A stretch of DNA of 44,676 bases, taken from positions 1-44,676 of the forward strand of contig JAWOJF010000347.1 in assembly GCA_046481785.1 (NCBI GenBank), in the 5' to 3' direction. The position numbers and the translations under genes were made by a program. The number at the start of each line of letters is the position of its first letter. Positions within the stretch are counted from its first letter, which is position 1. Source of the DNA: JAWOJF01 sp046481785 (GTDB lineage Bacteria > Bacteroidota > Ignavibacteria > Ignavibacteriales > Ignavibacteriaceae). The notes under the pieces were generated by a model. That model saw only the letters and a program-made list of their open reading frames with translations. It was not told where the DNA came from and searched no databases. Of the stretch, positions 15,779 to 23,595 are shown one piece after another.

Positions 15779-18025
15779 ATGAAATTATTTAACTATAAAC
15801 CTATTCGTACAAAACTTAAACTATCTCTTATTTCGGTTAGTATCCTTTCGGTTATTCTTGTTTTTACAACTTTGTTTATATATGAAAATATAACATACCG
15901 GGAAGTTCTCAGAAATGACTTGAGAACCAAATCCGATATAATTGCCGAGAATATTAATGCAGCACTAACATTCAGAGATTCAATTGATGCCGCAGAAATA
16001 TTGCAATCATTAAAATCCCAGCCAAGAATTATTTCTTCTGCAGTATACGATGAAAATCAAACGATATTTGCCGTATATATAAGAGAAAATGAAAACATAA
16101 TATTTCCCGCAAAACCGGTAAAAGCAACATTACAATTTTCTGAAGGATCACTTTATATTTTTAAACCAGTTATTCTAAATGGTGTACAAATCGGCACCCT
16201 TTACATGAATATGGATTTAGTGGCAGAAAATGAACGCCGGTTGTCATTTATAATAATTACTTTTATTGTTCTGGCAGGCTCATTTATTTTTGCATACATT
16301 CTGGCAAATGTACTGGAAAAAAATATTTCTTCTCCTATAATAACTCTTGCTGATACAATGCGTAATGTTTCAGAAAAAAGAGATTATTCAATGAGAGCAT
16401 CAAAAACTACGAATGATGAAATTGGCTTTTTGTCTGACACATTTAACATGATGCTTGAGCAAATCCAGGAACATGATAAAAACCTGCGTGATACAAATAA
16501 ATTACTTGCCGATGAAATAACGGAAAGAAAAAAGGCTGAAGATATTCTTAAGGAAAGTGAGGAAAGATTCCGTAGTTTATTTGAAAATCATCCTTTGCCG
16601 ATGTGGGTTTATGATCCTGAAACATTGAAATTTCTAGAAGTGAATGAAGCGGCAGTTATGAAATATAACTACTCTCATGATGAATTTATGAATATGAGGA
16701 TCACTGATATCCGCCCATCTGAAGATATTCCAAAGCTGCTTGAAAATTTAAAACAGATAAGGCTGGTCAGGGAATATTCCGGTCCGTGGCATCACCGTTT
16801 GAAAAATGGTGAGATAATTAATGTTGAAATATTTTCCTGTAAAATTAATTACCTGCGGCATAATTCTGTTCTTGTAGTTGTTGTGGATGTTACAGAACAA
16901 CTTGAGGCAGAAAGGGAGTTGAAAGCATCTGAAGAACGTTTCAGAACTACCTTAGATAATATGATGGAAGGATGCCAGATAATTGATTTCAACTGGCGCT
17001 ATATATATATAAATAATATAGCTGCAAAGCAGGGACACTACCAGACGAATGATTTTATTGGAAAAACAATTATGGAAATGTATCCTGGAATAGAGAATAC
17101 GGAATTTTATGAAGTACTAAAAACATGTATGCTCAAAAGAACTTCAAAAAAGATGACTAATGAATTTATTTATCCTGACGGCTCATCCGGTTGGTTTGAA
17201 CTGGATATTGAACCGGTGCCGGAAGGGGTTTTTATCCTGTCAACTGATATTACCCGAGAGAAAAAACTGAATGATGAATTAACCAAACACCGTGAACATC
17301 TTGAAGATCTGGTTAAAGAAAGAACCACACAACTGCATGCAGCAAATAAGGAACTTGAAGCTTTTTCATATTCAGTTTCACATGATTTACGGGCCCCTTT
17401 AAGGCATATTGATGGCTTTACCGGACTGCTGCTTAAACATACGAAGAATAAACTGGATGAGAAGGGGGTACATTATTTAAATATGATTTTAGATTCTGTA
17501 AAACAGATGGGAATATTAATTGATGAATTGCTTATCTTTTCACGGATGGGAAGGGTTGAAATGCGTACTACTTTAACTGATCTGAATAAGTCTGTTAAAG
17601 AGGTGATTTCCGGTTATAGCATTGATATAGAAGGAAGAAATATTGAATGGAAAATTGAAACCTTACCAAAGGTGGAAGCTGATCCGTCAATGATAAAACT
17701 TGTTTTCCAGAATCTTATAGGTAACTCCTTAAAATATACTCGTCCCCGGGAAAAAGTTGAAATTGAAATAGGAAGAATAAATAAAGACAGTGAAGTAATA
17801 ATATATGTAAGAGATAACGGAGTTGGATTTGATATGAGATATATCGATAAATTGTTTGGAGTTTTCCAGCGTCTGCACCACTCGGATGAGTTTGAGGGAA
17901 CTGGTATCGGATTGGCAAATGTACATCGTATAATTAGCAGGCATGGTGGAAAAACATGGGCCGAGGGGAAGATAGGTAAAGGAGCCACTTTTTATTTCTC
18001 ATTGCCTGTTTCTATAAAAAATTAG
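15779..18025 (+). CDS. Membrane sensor histidine kinase with CHASE8-like, HAMP and two PAS domains
   Basis: A 748-residue inner-membrane kinase. Transmembrane helices are at about 16-36 and 157-178, bounding a periplasmic region whose pattern (DLRTKSDIIAENINAALTF ... LQSLKSQPRIISSAVYDENQ) is that of the CHASE8-type sensor of YfiN-like proteins. A HAMP domain follows (about 180-235, EIGFLSDTFNMMLEQIQEHD), then PAS domains at about 258-378 and 380-500. The phosphoacceptor helix is SVSHDLRAPLRHIDG with His535. The ATPase domain runs from about 620 with N box NLIGNSLKYT, G1 VRDNGVGFDMRYIDKLFGVF and G2 GTGIGLANVHRII. No receiver domain is attached and no response regulator is adjacent. It probably reports the state of the YfiR protein and the TonB receptor. 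Confidence 0.9.
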   Translation: MKLFNYKPIRTKLKLSLISVSILSVILVFTTLFIYENITYREVLRNDLRTKSDIIAENINAALTFRDSIDAAEILQSLKSQPRIISSAVYDENQTIFAVYIRENENIIFPAKPVKATLQFSEGSLYIFKPVILNGVQIGTLYMNMDLVAENERRLSFIIITFIVLAGSFIFAYILANVLEKNISSPIITLADTMRNVSEKRDYSMRASKTTNDEIGFLSDTFNMMLEQIQEHDKNLRDTNKLLADEITERKKAEDILKESEERFRSLFENHPLPMWVYDPETLKFLEVNEAAVMKYNYSHDEFMNMRITDIRPSEDIPKLLENLKQIRLVREYSGPWHHRLKNGEIINVEIFSCKINYLRHNSVLVVVVDVTEQLEAERELKASEERFRTTLDNMMEGCQIIDFNWRYIYINNIAAKQGHYQTNDFIGKTIMEMYPGIENTEFYEVLKTCMLKRTSKKMTNEFIYPDGSSGWFELDIEPVPEGVFILSTDITREKKLNDELTKHREHLEDLVKERTTQLHAANKELEAFSYSVSHDLRAPLRHIDGFTGLLLKHTKNKLDEKGVHYLNMILDSVKQMGILIDELLIFSRMGRVEMRTTLTDLNKSVKEVISGYSIDIEGRNIEWKIETLPKVEADPSMIKLVFQNLIGNSLKYTRPREKVEIEIGRINKDSEVIIYVRDNGVGFDMRYIDKLFGVFQRLHHSDEFEGTGIGLANVHRIISRHGGKTWAEGKIGKGATFYFSLPVSIKN

Positions 18026-18106
18026 AGGTGTCACATTTTTTTAATTTACCAGGTTACCTTATCTTTAAATGCTTGTATTCTCAAGCTATTTTTATTTTAA
18101 ACTTAT

Positions 18107-19096
18107 ATGATTGATTTTTTAAAACTAAAACAAATAATAACTGAGAACAGTTCTTTTCTTTTAACCACACACGTTAACCCCGATGCCGATGCTATTGGCT
18201 CTGAGATAGCATTTTACAATATCCTTAAAAAACTTGGAAAAGAGATTTTTATAGTTAATCATAGTATTACTCCGTATAACCTTTTATTTTTAGATCCTGA
18301 CAGGAAGATTGAACATTACTCTGAAGAAAAACATTCCCCTTTATTTAATAAAGTGGATGTCCTGGTTGCTCTTGATTTTAGCCGTTCTGACAGGGTGGTA
18401 AGAATGCAGAATAACTTTGTCCGTTCTGATAAACTAAAGATCTGCATTGATCATCACCAGGAACCGGAAGAATTTTGTGACTTCTATTTCCTCGATACTT
18501 CTTACAGTGCAACGGGGCAGATCATATACGATTTTATAAAAAAAACCAATATTACAGTACTTGATTATGAAACTGCATATCCCATTTATGCCGCAATAAT
18601 GACGGATACCGGGTCTTTTCGTTTTGACAGAATAACTCCTGATATTCACAGGATAATAGCGGAGCTGCTCGAATTAAAAGTGAACCCTAATGAAGTTTAT
18701 GACAATATTTATGATCAAAGTAAATTCAGCAAGGTTAAACTGCTTGGCAAGGCCCTTGATTCTATGCAATTATATGGTGTGGATAAACAAATAGCTTATA
18801 TGGTGCTATACCAGGATGCTTTTAAAGAACTGGATGCTCTTGAATCAGATACAGATGGGTTTGTAAACTTTTCTTTATCTGTAGAAAATGTAAGAATAGG
18901 GATGTTGTTTGTTGAATTAAAAGATGGCTTTAAGATCAGCTTCCGTTCAAAAGGAAACATTCCTGTAAATAAACTTGCAGCAGAGTATGGTGGAGGTGGA
19001 CACACTAATGCGGCAGGTGTTAGAATATTCCACGAAAAACTTTCCGGCTATATACCCATAATGCTTAAAAAAGCAGAAGATTATTTAAAGTATTAA
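18107..19096 (+). CDS. nrnA: DHH phosphoesterase, NrnA-like nanoRNase/pAp phosphatase
   Basis: A 329-residue manganese-dependent phosphoesterase of the DHH-DHHA1 family. NrnA-type members degrade nanoRNA to mononucleotides and remove the 3'-phosphate from pAp. The DHH core shows HVNPDADAIGSE (residues 22-33), VALDFSRSDRV and the eponymous CIDHHQEP; AAIMTDTGSFRFD completes the metal site. The DHHA1 substrate domain ends GGGGHTNAAGVRI. The length and the two-domain layout match bacterial NrnA and not RecJ. The gene follows the kinase after 81 bp and is 12 bp from the aminopeptidase, so it heads a small housekeeping operon. Confidence 0.92.
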   Translation: MIDFLKLKQIITENSSFLLTTHVNPDADAIGSEIAFYNILKKLGKEIFIVNHSITPYNLLFLDPDRKIEHYSEEKHSPLFNKVDVLVALDFSRSDRVVRMQNNFVRSDKLKICIDHHQEPEEFCDFYFLDTSYSATGQIIYDFIKKTNITVLDYETAYPIYAAIMTDTGSFRFDRITPDIHRIIAELLELKVNPNEVYDNIYDQSKFSKVKLLGKALDSMQLYGVDKQIAYMVLYQDAFKELDALESDTDGFVNFSLSVENVRIGMLFVELKDGFKISFRSKGNIPVNKLAAEYGGGGHTNAAGVRIFHEKLSGYIPIMLKKAEDYLKY

Positions 19097-19108
19097 TTAA
19101 GGTAAAAT

Positions 19109-20641
19109 ATGTTATTCAATTTGAAAGTTTATTCCGGTGAGAAAAAGATTTCGTACAGGCCGCTTTCCTTAGGGTTTAAATATGTAATAGATGAAAAAAA
19201 GCTTGAAGAAAGTATTATTAACATTGTAAAAGTATTTAATGTAGAATTGTCGGAGCTTCAGAAGAAAAATTTTCTTACTAAAGAAGGATGTGATATAAGA
19301 ATATCCAAGCATGACGGTAAACCTGACGCTGTTATACTTTCGAGAATTAAAATTGATGATAAATTATCCCCCGATTATTTCCGTAACCACATGGCCGGTT
19401 TTATTCAGCAAATTGAAAAAGAACAGATTAAAAATCTGCATATCTTTATTCCCAAATATTTGCCATTTAAAAATATATTTGATAGCGAAGAATATTTTTA
19501 CCAGACATTTGCCGAAGGCGTTTTATTTGGGAATTATTCTTTTGTTAAATATAAGTCTGTTAAAAAGAATCTGAAGGATCTCTCTGTTTATTTCCATTCA
19601 GAGGATGATTCAAAAATGCAGAAGGCAATTGCTACGGCAAAAATAGTTATGGGAGGAGTTGATTTTGCAAAAGACCTTCAGAATGAACCCGGCATTACAT
19701 TAACACCTGAAGAATTTGCAAACAGGTTATCAAATGAATTTGCTGACACAGGCGTTAAAGTAAAAATATTTGATGAGAAAGAGATAAGAAAAAGAAAAAT
19801 GGGCGGACTTTCGGCAGTTGGAATGGGGAGTGATAATCCGCCCCGGATGATTATTCTTGAATATAATGGTTTAAAAAACAAATCGGGCAAAAGTAAAAAG
19901 AATAAAATAAGTTCGGTAGCACTGGTTGGTAAAGGTATAACATTTGATTCAGGCGGAATATCAATTAAGCCTTCGCTTAATATGGGAGAAATGAAAGGGG
20001 ATATGTCCGGTGCTGCCGTTGTTGCAGGTGCTATAAAGGCTGCAGCACGTGCGCGGCTTCCTCTTAAATTGTTAGGAGTGATAGCATCAGCAGAAAATAT
20101 GCCTTCCGGTAAGGCGTTAAGGCCCGGAGATGTTATTACTGCATCTAATGGAAAAAGTATTGAGGTAGATGATACCGATGCAGAAGGAAGAGTTGTACTG
20201 GCTGATGCACTTGTTTATGCATCAAATCAAAATCCTGATGTAATAATTGATCTTGCAACATTAACAGGTCATGTAGTGGTAGCTTTAGGCGAGTTTGTCG
20301 GCGGTATTTTTACTAAGGATAAAGTACTGTCAGATAGTTTATTTAAAGCAGGATTAAAAAGCCATGACAGGTTATGGCCAATGCCTATGTGGGATGATTA
20401 CAGTGATGCAATTAAAAGTGAAGTTGCCGATATAAAAAATTATGGAATTAAATGGGGCGGCGCTGTTCATGCTGCAAAGTTTTTAGAAAATTTTGTTGAC
20501 GGTAAAATTCCATGGGCCCATCTTGATATTGCAGGCCCTGCTATGGCAAATAGTTATAATAATTATACAAAAAAATATATGACCGGTTATGGAGTAAGGT
20601 TATTATTTGAATATTTGAAAGATGCTGATAAGAAGGAATAA
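19109..20641 (+). CDS. pepA: Leucyl aminopeptidase (M17)
   Basis: Cytosolic di-metal aminopeptidase of 510 residues that removes N-terminal residues from peptides. Residues 1-170 are the variable N-terminal domain. The catalytic domain carries LVGKGITFDSGGISIKPS with the metal-binding Lys and Asp, GEMKGDMSGAAVVAGAI with the second catalytic Lys region, and DDTDAEGRVVLADALVYA, which is the M17 NTDAEGR signature with Asp in place of the usual Asn. IDLATLTGHVVVALG follows. The length is typical. The gene is 12 bp downstream of the nrnA-like gene and 15 bp before moeB, consistent with one transcript. Confidence 0.94.
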   Translation: MLFNLKVYSGEKKISYRPLSLGFKYVIDEKKLEESIINIVKVFNVELSELQKKNFLTKEGCDIRISKHDGKPDAVILSRIKIDDKLSPDYFRNHMAGFIQQIEKEQIKNLHIFIPKYLPFKNIFDSEEYFYQTFAEGVLFGNYSFVKYKSVKKNLKDLSVYFHSEDDSKMQKAIATAKIVMGGVDFAKDLQNEPGITLTPEEFANRLSNEFADTGVKVKIFDEKEIRKRKMGGLSAVGMGSDNPPRMIILEYNGLKNKSGKSKKNKISSVALVGKGITFDSGGISIKPSLNMGEMKGDMSGAAVVAGAIKAAARARLPLKLLGVIASAENMPSGKALRPGDVITASNGKSIEVDDTDAEGRVVLADALVYASNQNPDVIIDLATLTGHVVVALGEFVGGIFTKDKVLSDSLFKAGLKSHDRLWPMPMWDDYSDAIKSEVADIKNYGIKWGGAVHAAKFLENFVDGKIPWAHLDIAGPAMANSYNNYTKKYMTGYGVRLLFEYLKDADKKE

Positions 20642-20656
20642 TTACAGCTTGTTATT

Positions 20657-21784
20657 ATGTTATCAAACACTGAAATCTTAAGATATAGCCGTCATTTACT
20701 ACTTCCAGAAATTGGTATTGATGGACAGGAGCTTATAAAAAACTCTAAAGTACTGATTGTGGGTGCAGGCGGCACAGGCTCTGCGGCTGCAATGTACCTT
20801 GCTTCATCCGGGGTGGGGGAGATTGGTCTGATTGATTTTGACCGGGTGGATTTGTCTAACTTGCAGCGCCAGATAATTCACTCCACAAATGATGTTGGCA
20901 GAAAAAAAGTTGAGTCTGCCCATGATACTATTACCGGACTTAATCCTGATATTGAAGTAAAAACTTATGATGTACGCCTTTCTAATTCCAATGCAATAGA
21001 TATACTTTCCGAATACGATATTATTGCAGACTGCAGCGATAATTTTCCTGCCAATTATCTTATTAATGATGCGTCAGTTCTTCTCGGAAAACCTGACGTA
21101 TATGGCAGTGTATTCCGGTTTGAAGGCAAAGTTACTGTTTTTGATTCAGGCAGGGGGCCATGTTACCGGTGCTTGTATGAGGTTCCGCCTCCGCCTGAAA
21201 TGATTCCAAATTGTGAGGAAGGAGGAGTGCTTAGTATTCTGCCGGGTATTATCGGTACACTTCAGGCACTTGAGATTATTAAGCTTATTATAAAAAAAGG
21301 TGAACTGTTAACCGGCAGGGTGCTGTTGTTTGATGCATTACAAATGAAGTTTAATGAGATTAAACTTGAAAAAAATCCTGACTGTATTATATGCGGTGAG
21401 AATCCCGTTATTCATGAGTTAATAGATTATGACCAGTTCTGCGGTTCTGAAAAACATGAAATAAAAGAATCAGATGAAATAACTCCGGATGAGTTAAAAC
21501 AAAAAACTAATAATTCGGAAAATATTTTTATTCTTGATATACGGAATCAGCAGGAATACAAGATTGTAAATATCGGGGGATACTGTATCCCCCTTGATCA
21601 GCTAACGAAGCGTTTATCTGAGCTTGATCCTTCGCGTGAAATAGTGGTGTGTTGTAAAACAGGCCGACGAAGCAAAATTGCTGTGAAGTTATTAAAAGAA
21701 AAAGGATTTAATAATGTTAAAAATCTTAAAGGGGGAATTATTGCATGGATAGAACTAATTGATAATACACTTCCCGGATATTAG
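20657..21784 (+). CDS. moeB: MoeB-type adenylyltransferase with C-terminal rhodanese domain
   Basis: E1-like enzyme of 375 residues that adenylates the C-terminal glycine of MoaD or another ubiquitin-like sulfur carrier. The ThiF/MoeB domain (residues 1-250) has the nucleotide loop VLIVGAGGTGSAAAMYLASS, DFDRVDLSNLQRQIIHS, and two zinc CxxC pairs (CYRC near 174 and CIIC near 252). The rhodanese domain (about 280-375) carries the active-site loop CCKTGRRSK, so sulfur transfer may be built in. Its likely partner is the MoaD encoded at 29566-29808, which ends in GG. It lies directly upstream of the nitrate operon but 472 bp apart, beyond a separate promoter. Confidence 0.9.
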   Translation: MLSNTEILRYSRHLLLPEIGIDGQELIKNSKVLIVGAGGTGSAAAMYLASSGVGEIGLIDFDRVDLSNLQRQIIHSTNDVGRKKVESAHDTITGLNPDIEVKTYDVRLSNSNAIDILSEYDIIADCSDNFPANYLINDASVLLGKPDVYGSVFRFEGKVTVFDSGRGPCYRCLYEVPPPPEMIPNCEEGGVLSILPGIIGTLQALEIIKLIIKKGELLTGRVLLFDALQMKFNEIKLEKNPDCIICGENPVIHELIDYDQFCGSEKHEIKESDEITPDELKQKTNNSENIFILDIRNQQEYKIVNIGGYCIPLDQLTKRLSELDPSREIVVCCKTGRRSKIAVKLLKEKGFNNVKNLKGGIIAWIELIDNTLPGY

Positions 21785-21905
21785 TCTTGCTGCTTTAATC
21801 TAATCTGAATTCATCTTCAATCTTTATCTTACCCTTATTATATAAAAAATCTTTGTTTCAAAAACTCAACGATGTAGGTAATATATTTTTGTGATTGTGT
21901 GAAAA

Positions 21906-21926
21906 GTTAACAAAACAAATGTTGAC
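21906..21926. promoter_or_regulatory. Imperfect inverted repeat over the -35 box of the nitrate operon
   Basis: GTTAACA (21906-21912) and TGTTGAC (21920-21926) are complementary at 6 of 7 positions with a 7-bp spacer. The right half overlaps the candidate -35 hexamer, a position suited to a repressor or an overlapping activator. No cognate regulator gene is evident in the window. Confidence 0.35.
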
Positions 21927-21950
21927 AAATATATAATATTGCCTTATATT
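21922..21950 (+). promoter_or_regulatory. Candidate promoter of the nitrate/molybdenum-cofactor operon
   Basis: TTGACA (21922-21927) and TATATT (21945-21950) are spaced by 17 bp, the best sigma-70-type match in the window. Transcription would begin near 21957 and give a leader of about 300 nt before the transporter gene. Confidence 0.6.
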
Positions 21951-22039
21951 TATAGGTAAATCTCGACATTAAACTTAATAAATAAGAATAACAGACGTAA
22001 ATGACTTAATATATTAACATCGTAAATTTTAATAATAAA

Positions 22040-22189
22040 GCAGGTTGAAGAACCCCGCATTCACCTTATTGATTGAACCTGGCCGTTCGAATAAGGTGTA
22101 TTCCAGAAAGAAATATAAGATATCCAAACTAGGATTCTTTTTAATAGGAGTCCGGCGCTTTTTATTATTCAGCGCTTTTTTCAACCTGC
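22040..22189 (+). ncRNA. Structured 5' leader of the nitrate operon, possible attenuator or riboswitch
   Basis: Inside the 472-bp gap before the nitrate transporter three structures can be drawn. A hairpin pairs CACCTTAT (22062-22069) with ATAAGGTG (22091-22098), continues past a 3-nt bulge with TTGAAC/GTTCGA, and is capped by the hexaloop CTGGCC (22079-22084). A terminator-like hairpin lies at 22155-22181. GCAGGTTGAA (22040-22049) pairs perfectly with TTCAACCTGC (22180-22189), enclosing both; the same 5' strand can instead form a local GGTT/AACC hairpin with 22051-22054. Mutually exclusive pairings before an operon suggest control of transcription. I cannot assign it to a known RNA family. 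Confidence 0.5.
22155..22181 (+). terminator. Terminator-like hairpin in the nitrate operon leader
   Basis: GCGCT (22155-22159) and AGCGC (22171-22175) form a short stem with an 11-nt AT-rich loop, followed by six T. The stem is weak and it sits 75 bp before the first gene, so partial termination or attenuation fits better than a full stop. Confidence 0.45.
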
Positions 22190-22256
22190 ATTACAAGAAA
22201 CTAAATAACATTTAATTGAAATGCAATACTTACTTTTATAAATCCGGGAAAAGGAT

Positions 22257-23576
22257 ATGAATACTAATCTAAGCGAGCCATTAAGTAAATTAAAAATATT
22301 TAGTTTTTCAGGCATACAAATGCGGACCTTCCATATAACATGGGTTACATTTTTTTTCTGTTTTTTCGGATGGTTTGGCATCGCACCTCTTATGCCTGTT
22401 GTAAGGGAAGATCTTGGGCTTAGCAAAAATGAAATAGGAAATATTGTTATTGCTTCTGTAGCTGCAACAATATTTGCCCGGTTAATTATCGGTAAAATGT
22501 GTGATGTTTGGGGACCAAGACTTAGTTATACAATATTACTTGTAATCGGAGCAATTCCTGTAATCTTTATCGGCTTAAGCAATAGTTATGAAGCCTTTCT
22601 CCTTTTCCGCCTTTGCATAGGTATTATCGGAGCTTCTTTTGTTATAACTCAGTTTCATACGTCAATGATGTTTTCTCCCAATATTGTAGGTACCGCAAAT
22701 GCTGTTTCTGCCGGATGGGGTAATTTAGGCGGCGGTGTTACTAACCTTGTAATGCCCCTAATCTTTTCTGCAATAATCGGACTTGGGTATGCTGCTAACG
22801 AAGCATGGCGAATTGCAATGGTGCTGCCTGGTCTGGTGCTTCTTGTGCTTGCCTTTGTGTATTACAAATATACTAAAGACACACCCGCCGGAAATTATTC
22901 CGAAATTAAAAACAACCAAAATAAAAATAGCAAAACTAAAAAAGGCAGTTTTTGGTCTGCAGCTTTAGATTACAGGACATGGTTATTATTCCTTGCATAC
23001 AGTGCATGTTTTGGAATTGAAATAACTTTTGACAATGTAGCCGCAATTTATTTTGTAGATAATTTTGATGCGAGCCTGGTTCTTGGAGGTGCTTTGGCAA
23101 GCATATTCGGAATAATGAACATTTTTGCCCGGGCTCTCGGCGGCATTGTAAGTGATAAGGTGGGCAGGAAATTCGGGCTTAGAGGAAAGGGTTTATTGCT
23201 TGGTTCATTACTTGCTTTAGAGGGGCTGGGAATTGCTCTTTTTGCAATTACTGAACAACTCATTCTGGCAGTTCTTTCGATGTTATTGTTTGCCCTGTTT
23301 CTTAAAATGGCTAATGGTGCTACCTATTCTATAGTTCCTTTTGTTAAAAAGGATGCAATTGGCAGTGTTAGCGGAATAGTTGGTGCAGGGGGAAACCTGG
23401 GAGCTGTACTTGCAGGATTTCTTTTTAAAGTAGACTCATTAACCTACAGTGATGCATTTTTTTATTTGGGGATTGCCGTGTTTGTAATAGGGATACTGAA
23501 CATTCTAATAAGATATGAAAGAAGAGAAAAAGAGGATATTGTTCCGGCTGATACAGAATTTGAACCTGCATCATAA
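22257..23576 (+). CDS. narK: NarK/NasA-type nitrate/nitrite MFS transporter
   Basis: A 439-residue, 12-helix inner-membrane transporter of the nitrate/nitrite porter family. The family nitrate signatures are GWGNLGGGVTNLVMPLI in helix 5 and GIVGAGGNLGAVLAGFLF in helix 11. Helix 2 has the conserved Arg in SVAATIFARLIIGKMCDVWG, followed by GPRLSYT, and a second Arg is in IMNIFARALGGIVSDKVG. The first helix reads TFFFCFFGWFGIAPLMPVV. As the first gene of an assimilatory nitrate operon its job is most likely nitrate import. The ATG at 22257 follows AAAAGG. A structured leader RNA lies upstream. Confidence 0.93.
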   Translation: MNTNLSEPLSKLKIFSFSGIQMRTFHITWVTFFFCFFGWFGIAPLMPVVREDLGLSKNEIGNIVIASVAATIFARLIIGKMCDVWGPRLSYTILLVIGAIPVIFIGLSNSYEAFLLFRLCIGIIGASFVITQFHTSMMFSPNIVGTANAVSAGWGNLGGGVTNLVMPLIFSAIIGLGYAANEAWRIAMVLPGLVLLVLAFVYYKYTKDTPAGNYSEIKNNQNKNSKTKKGSFWSAALDYRTWLLFLAYSACFGIEITFDNVAAIYFVDNFDASLVLGGALASIFGIMNIFARALGGIVSDKVGRKFGLRGKGLLLGSLLALEGLGIALFAITEQLILAVLSMLLFALFLKMANGATYSIVPFVKKDAIGSVSGIVGAGGNLGAVLAGFLFKVDSLTYSDAFFYLGIAVFVIGILNILIRYERREKEDIVPADTEFEPAS

Positions 23577-23595
23577 ATTATTTTTATAAAAAAAT

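Noticed and set aside
22040..22189. NasR/ANTAR-type antiterminator
   Set aside because: Only one hexaloop hairpin is seen, and its loop CTGGCC lacks the A at position 1 that I recall for ANTAR targets; no ANTAR protein is encoded in the window.
22021..22256. Molybdenum cofactor riboswitch
   Set aside because: Context is right, but I could not match the known motif's conserved segments by eye. Left as an unassigned structured leader.
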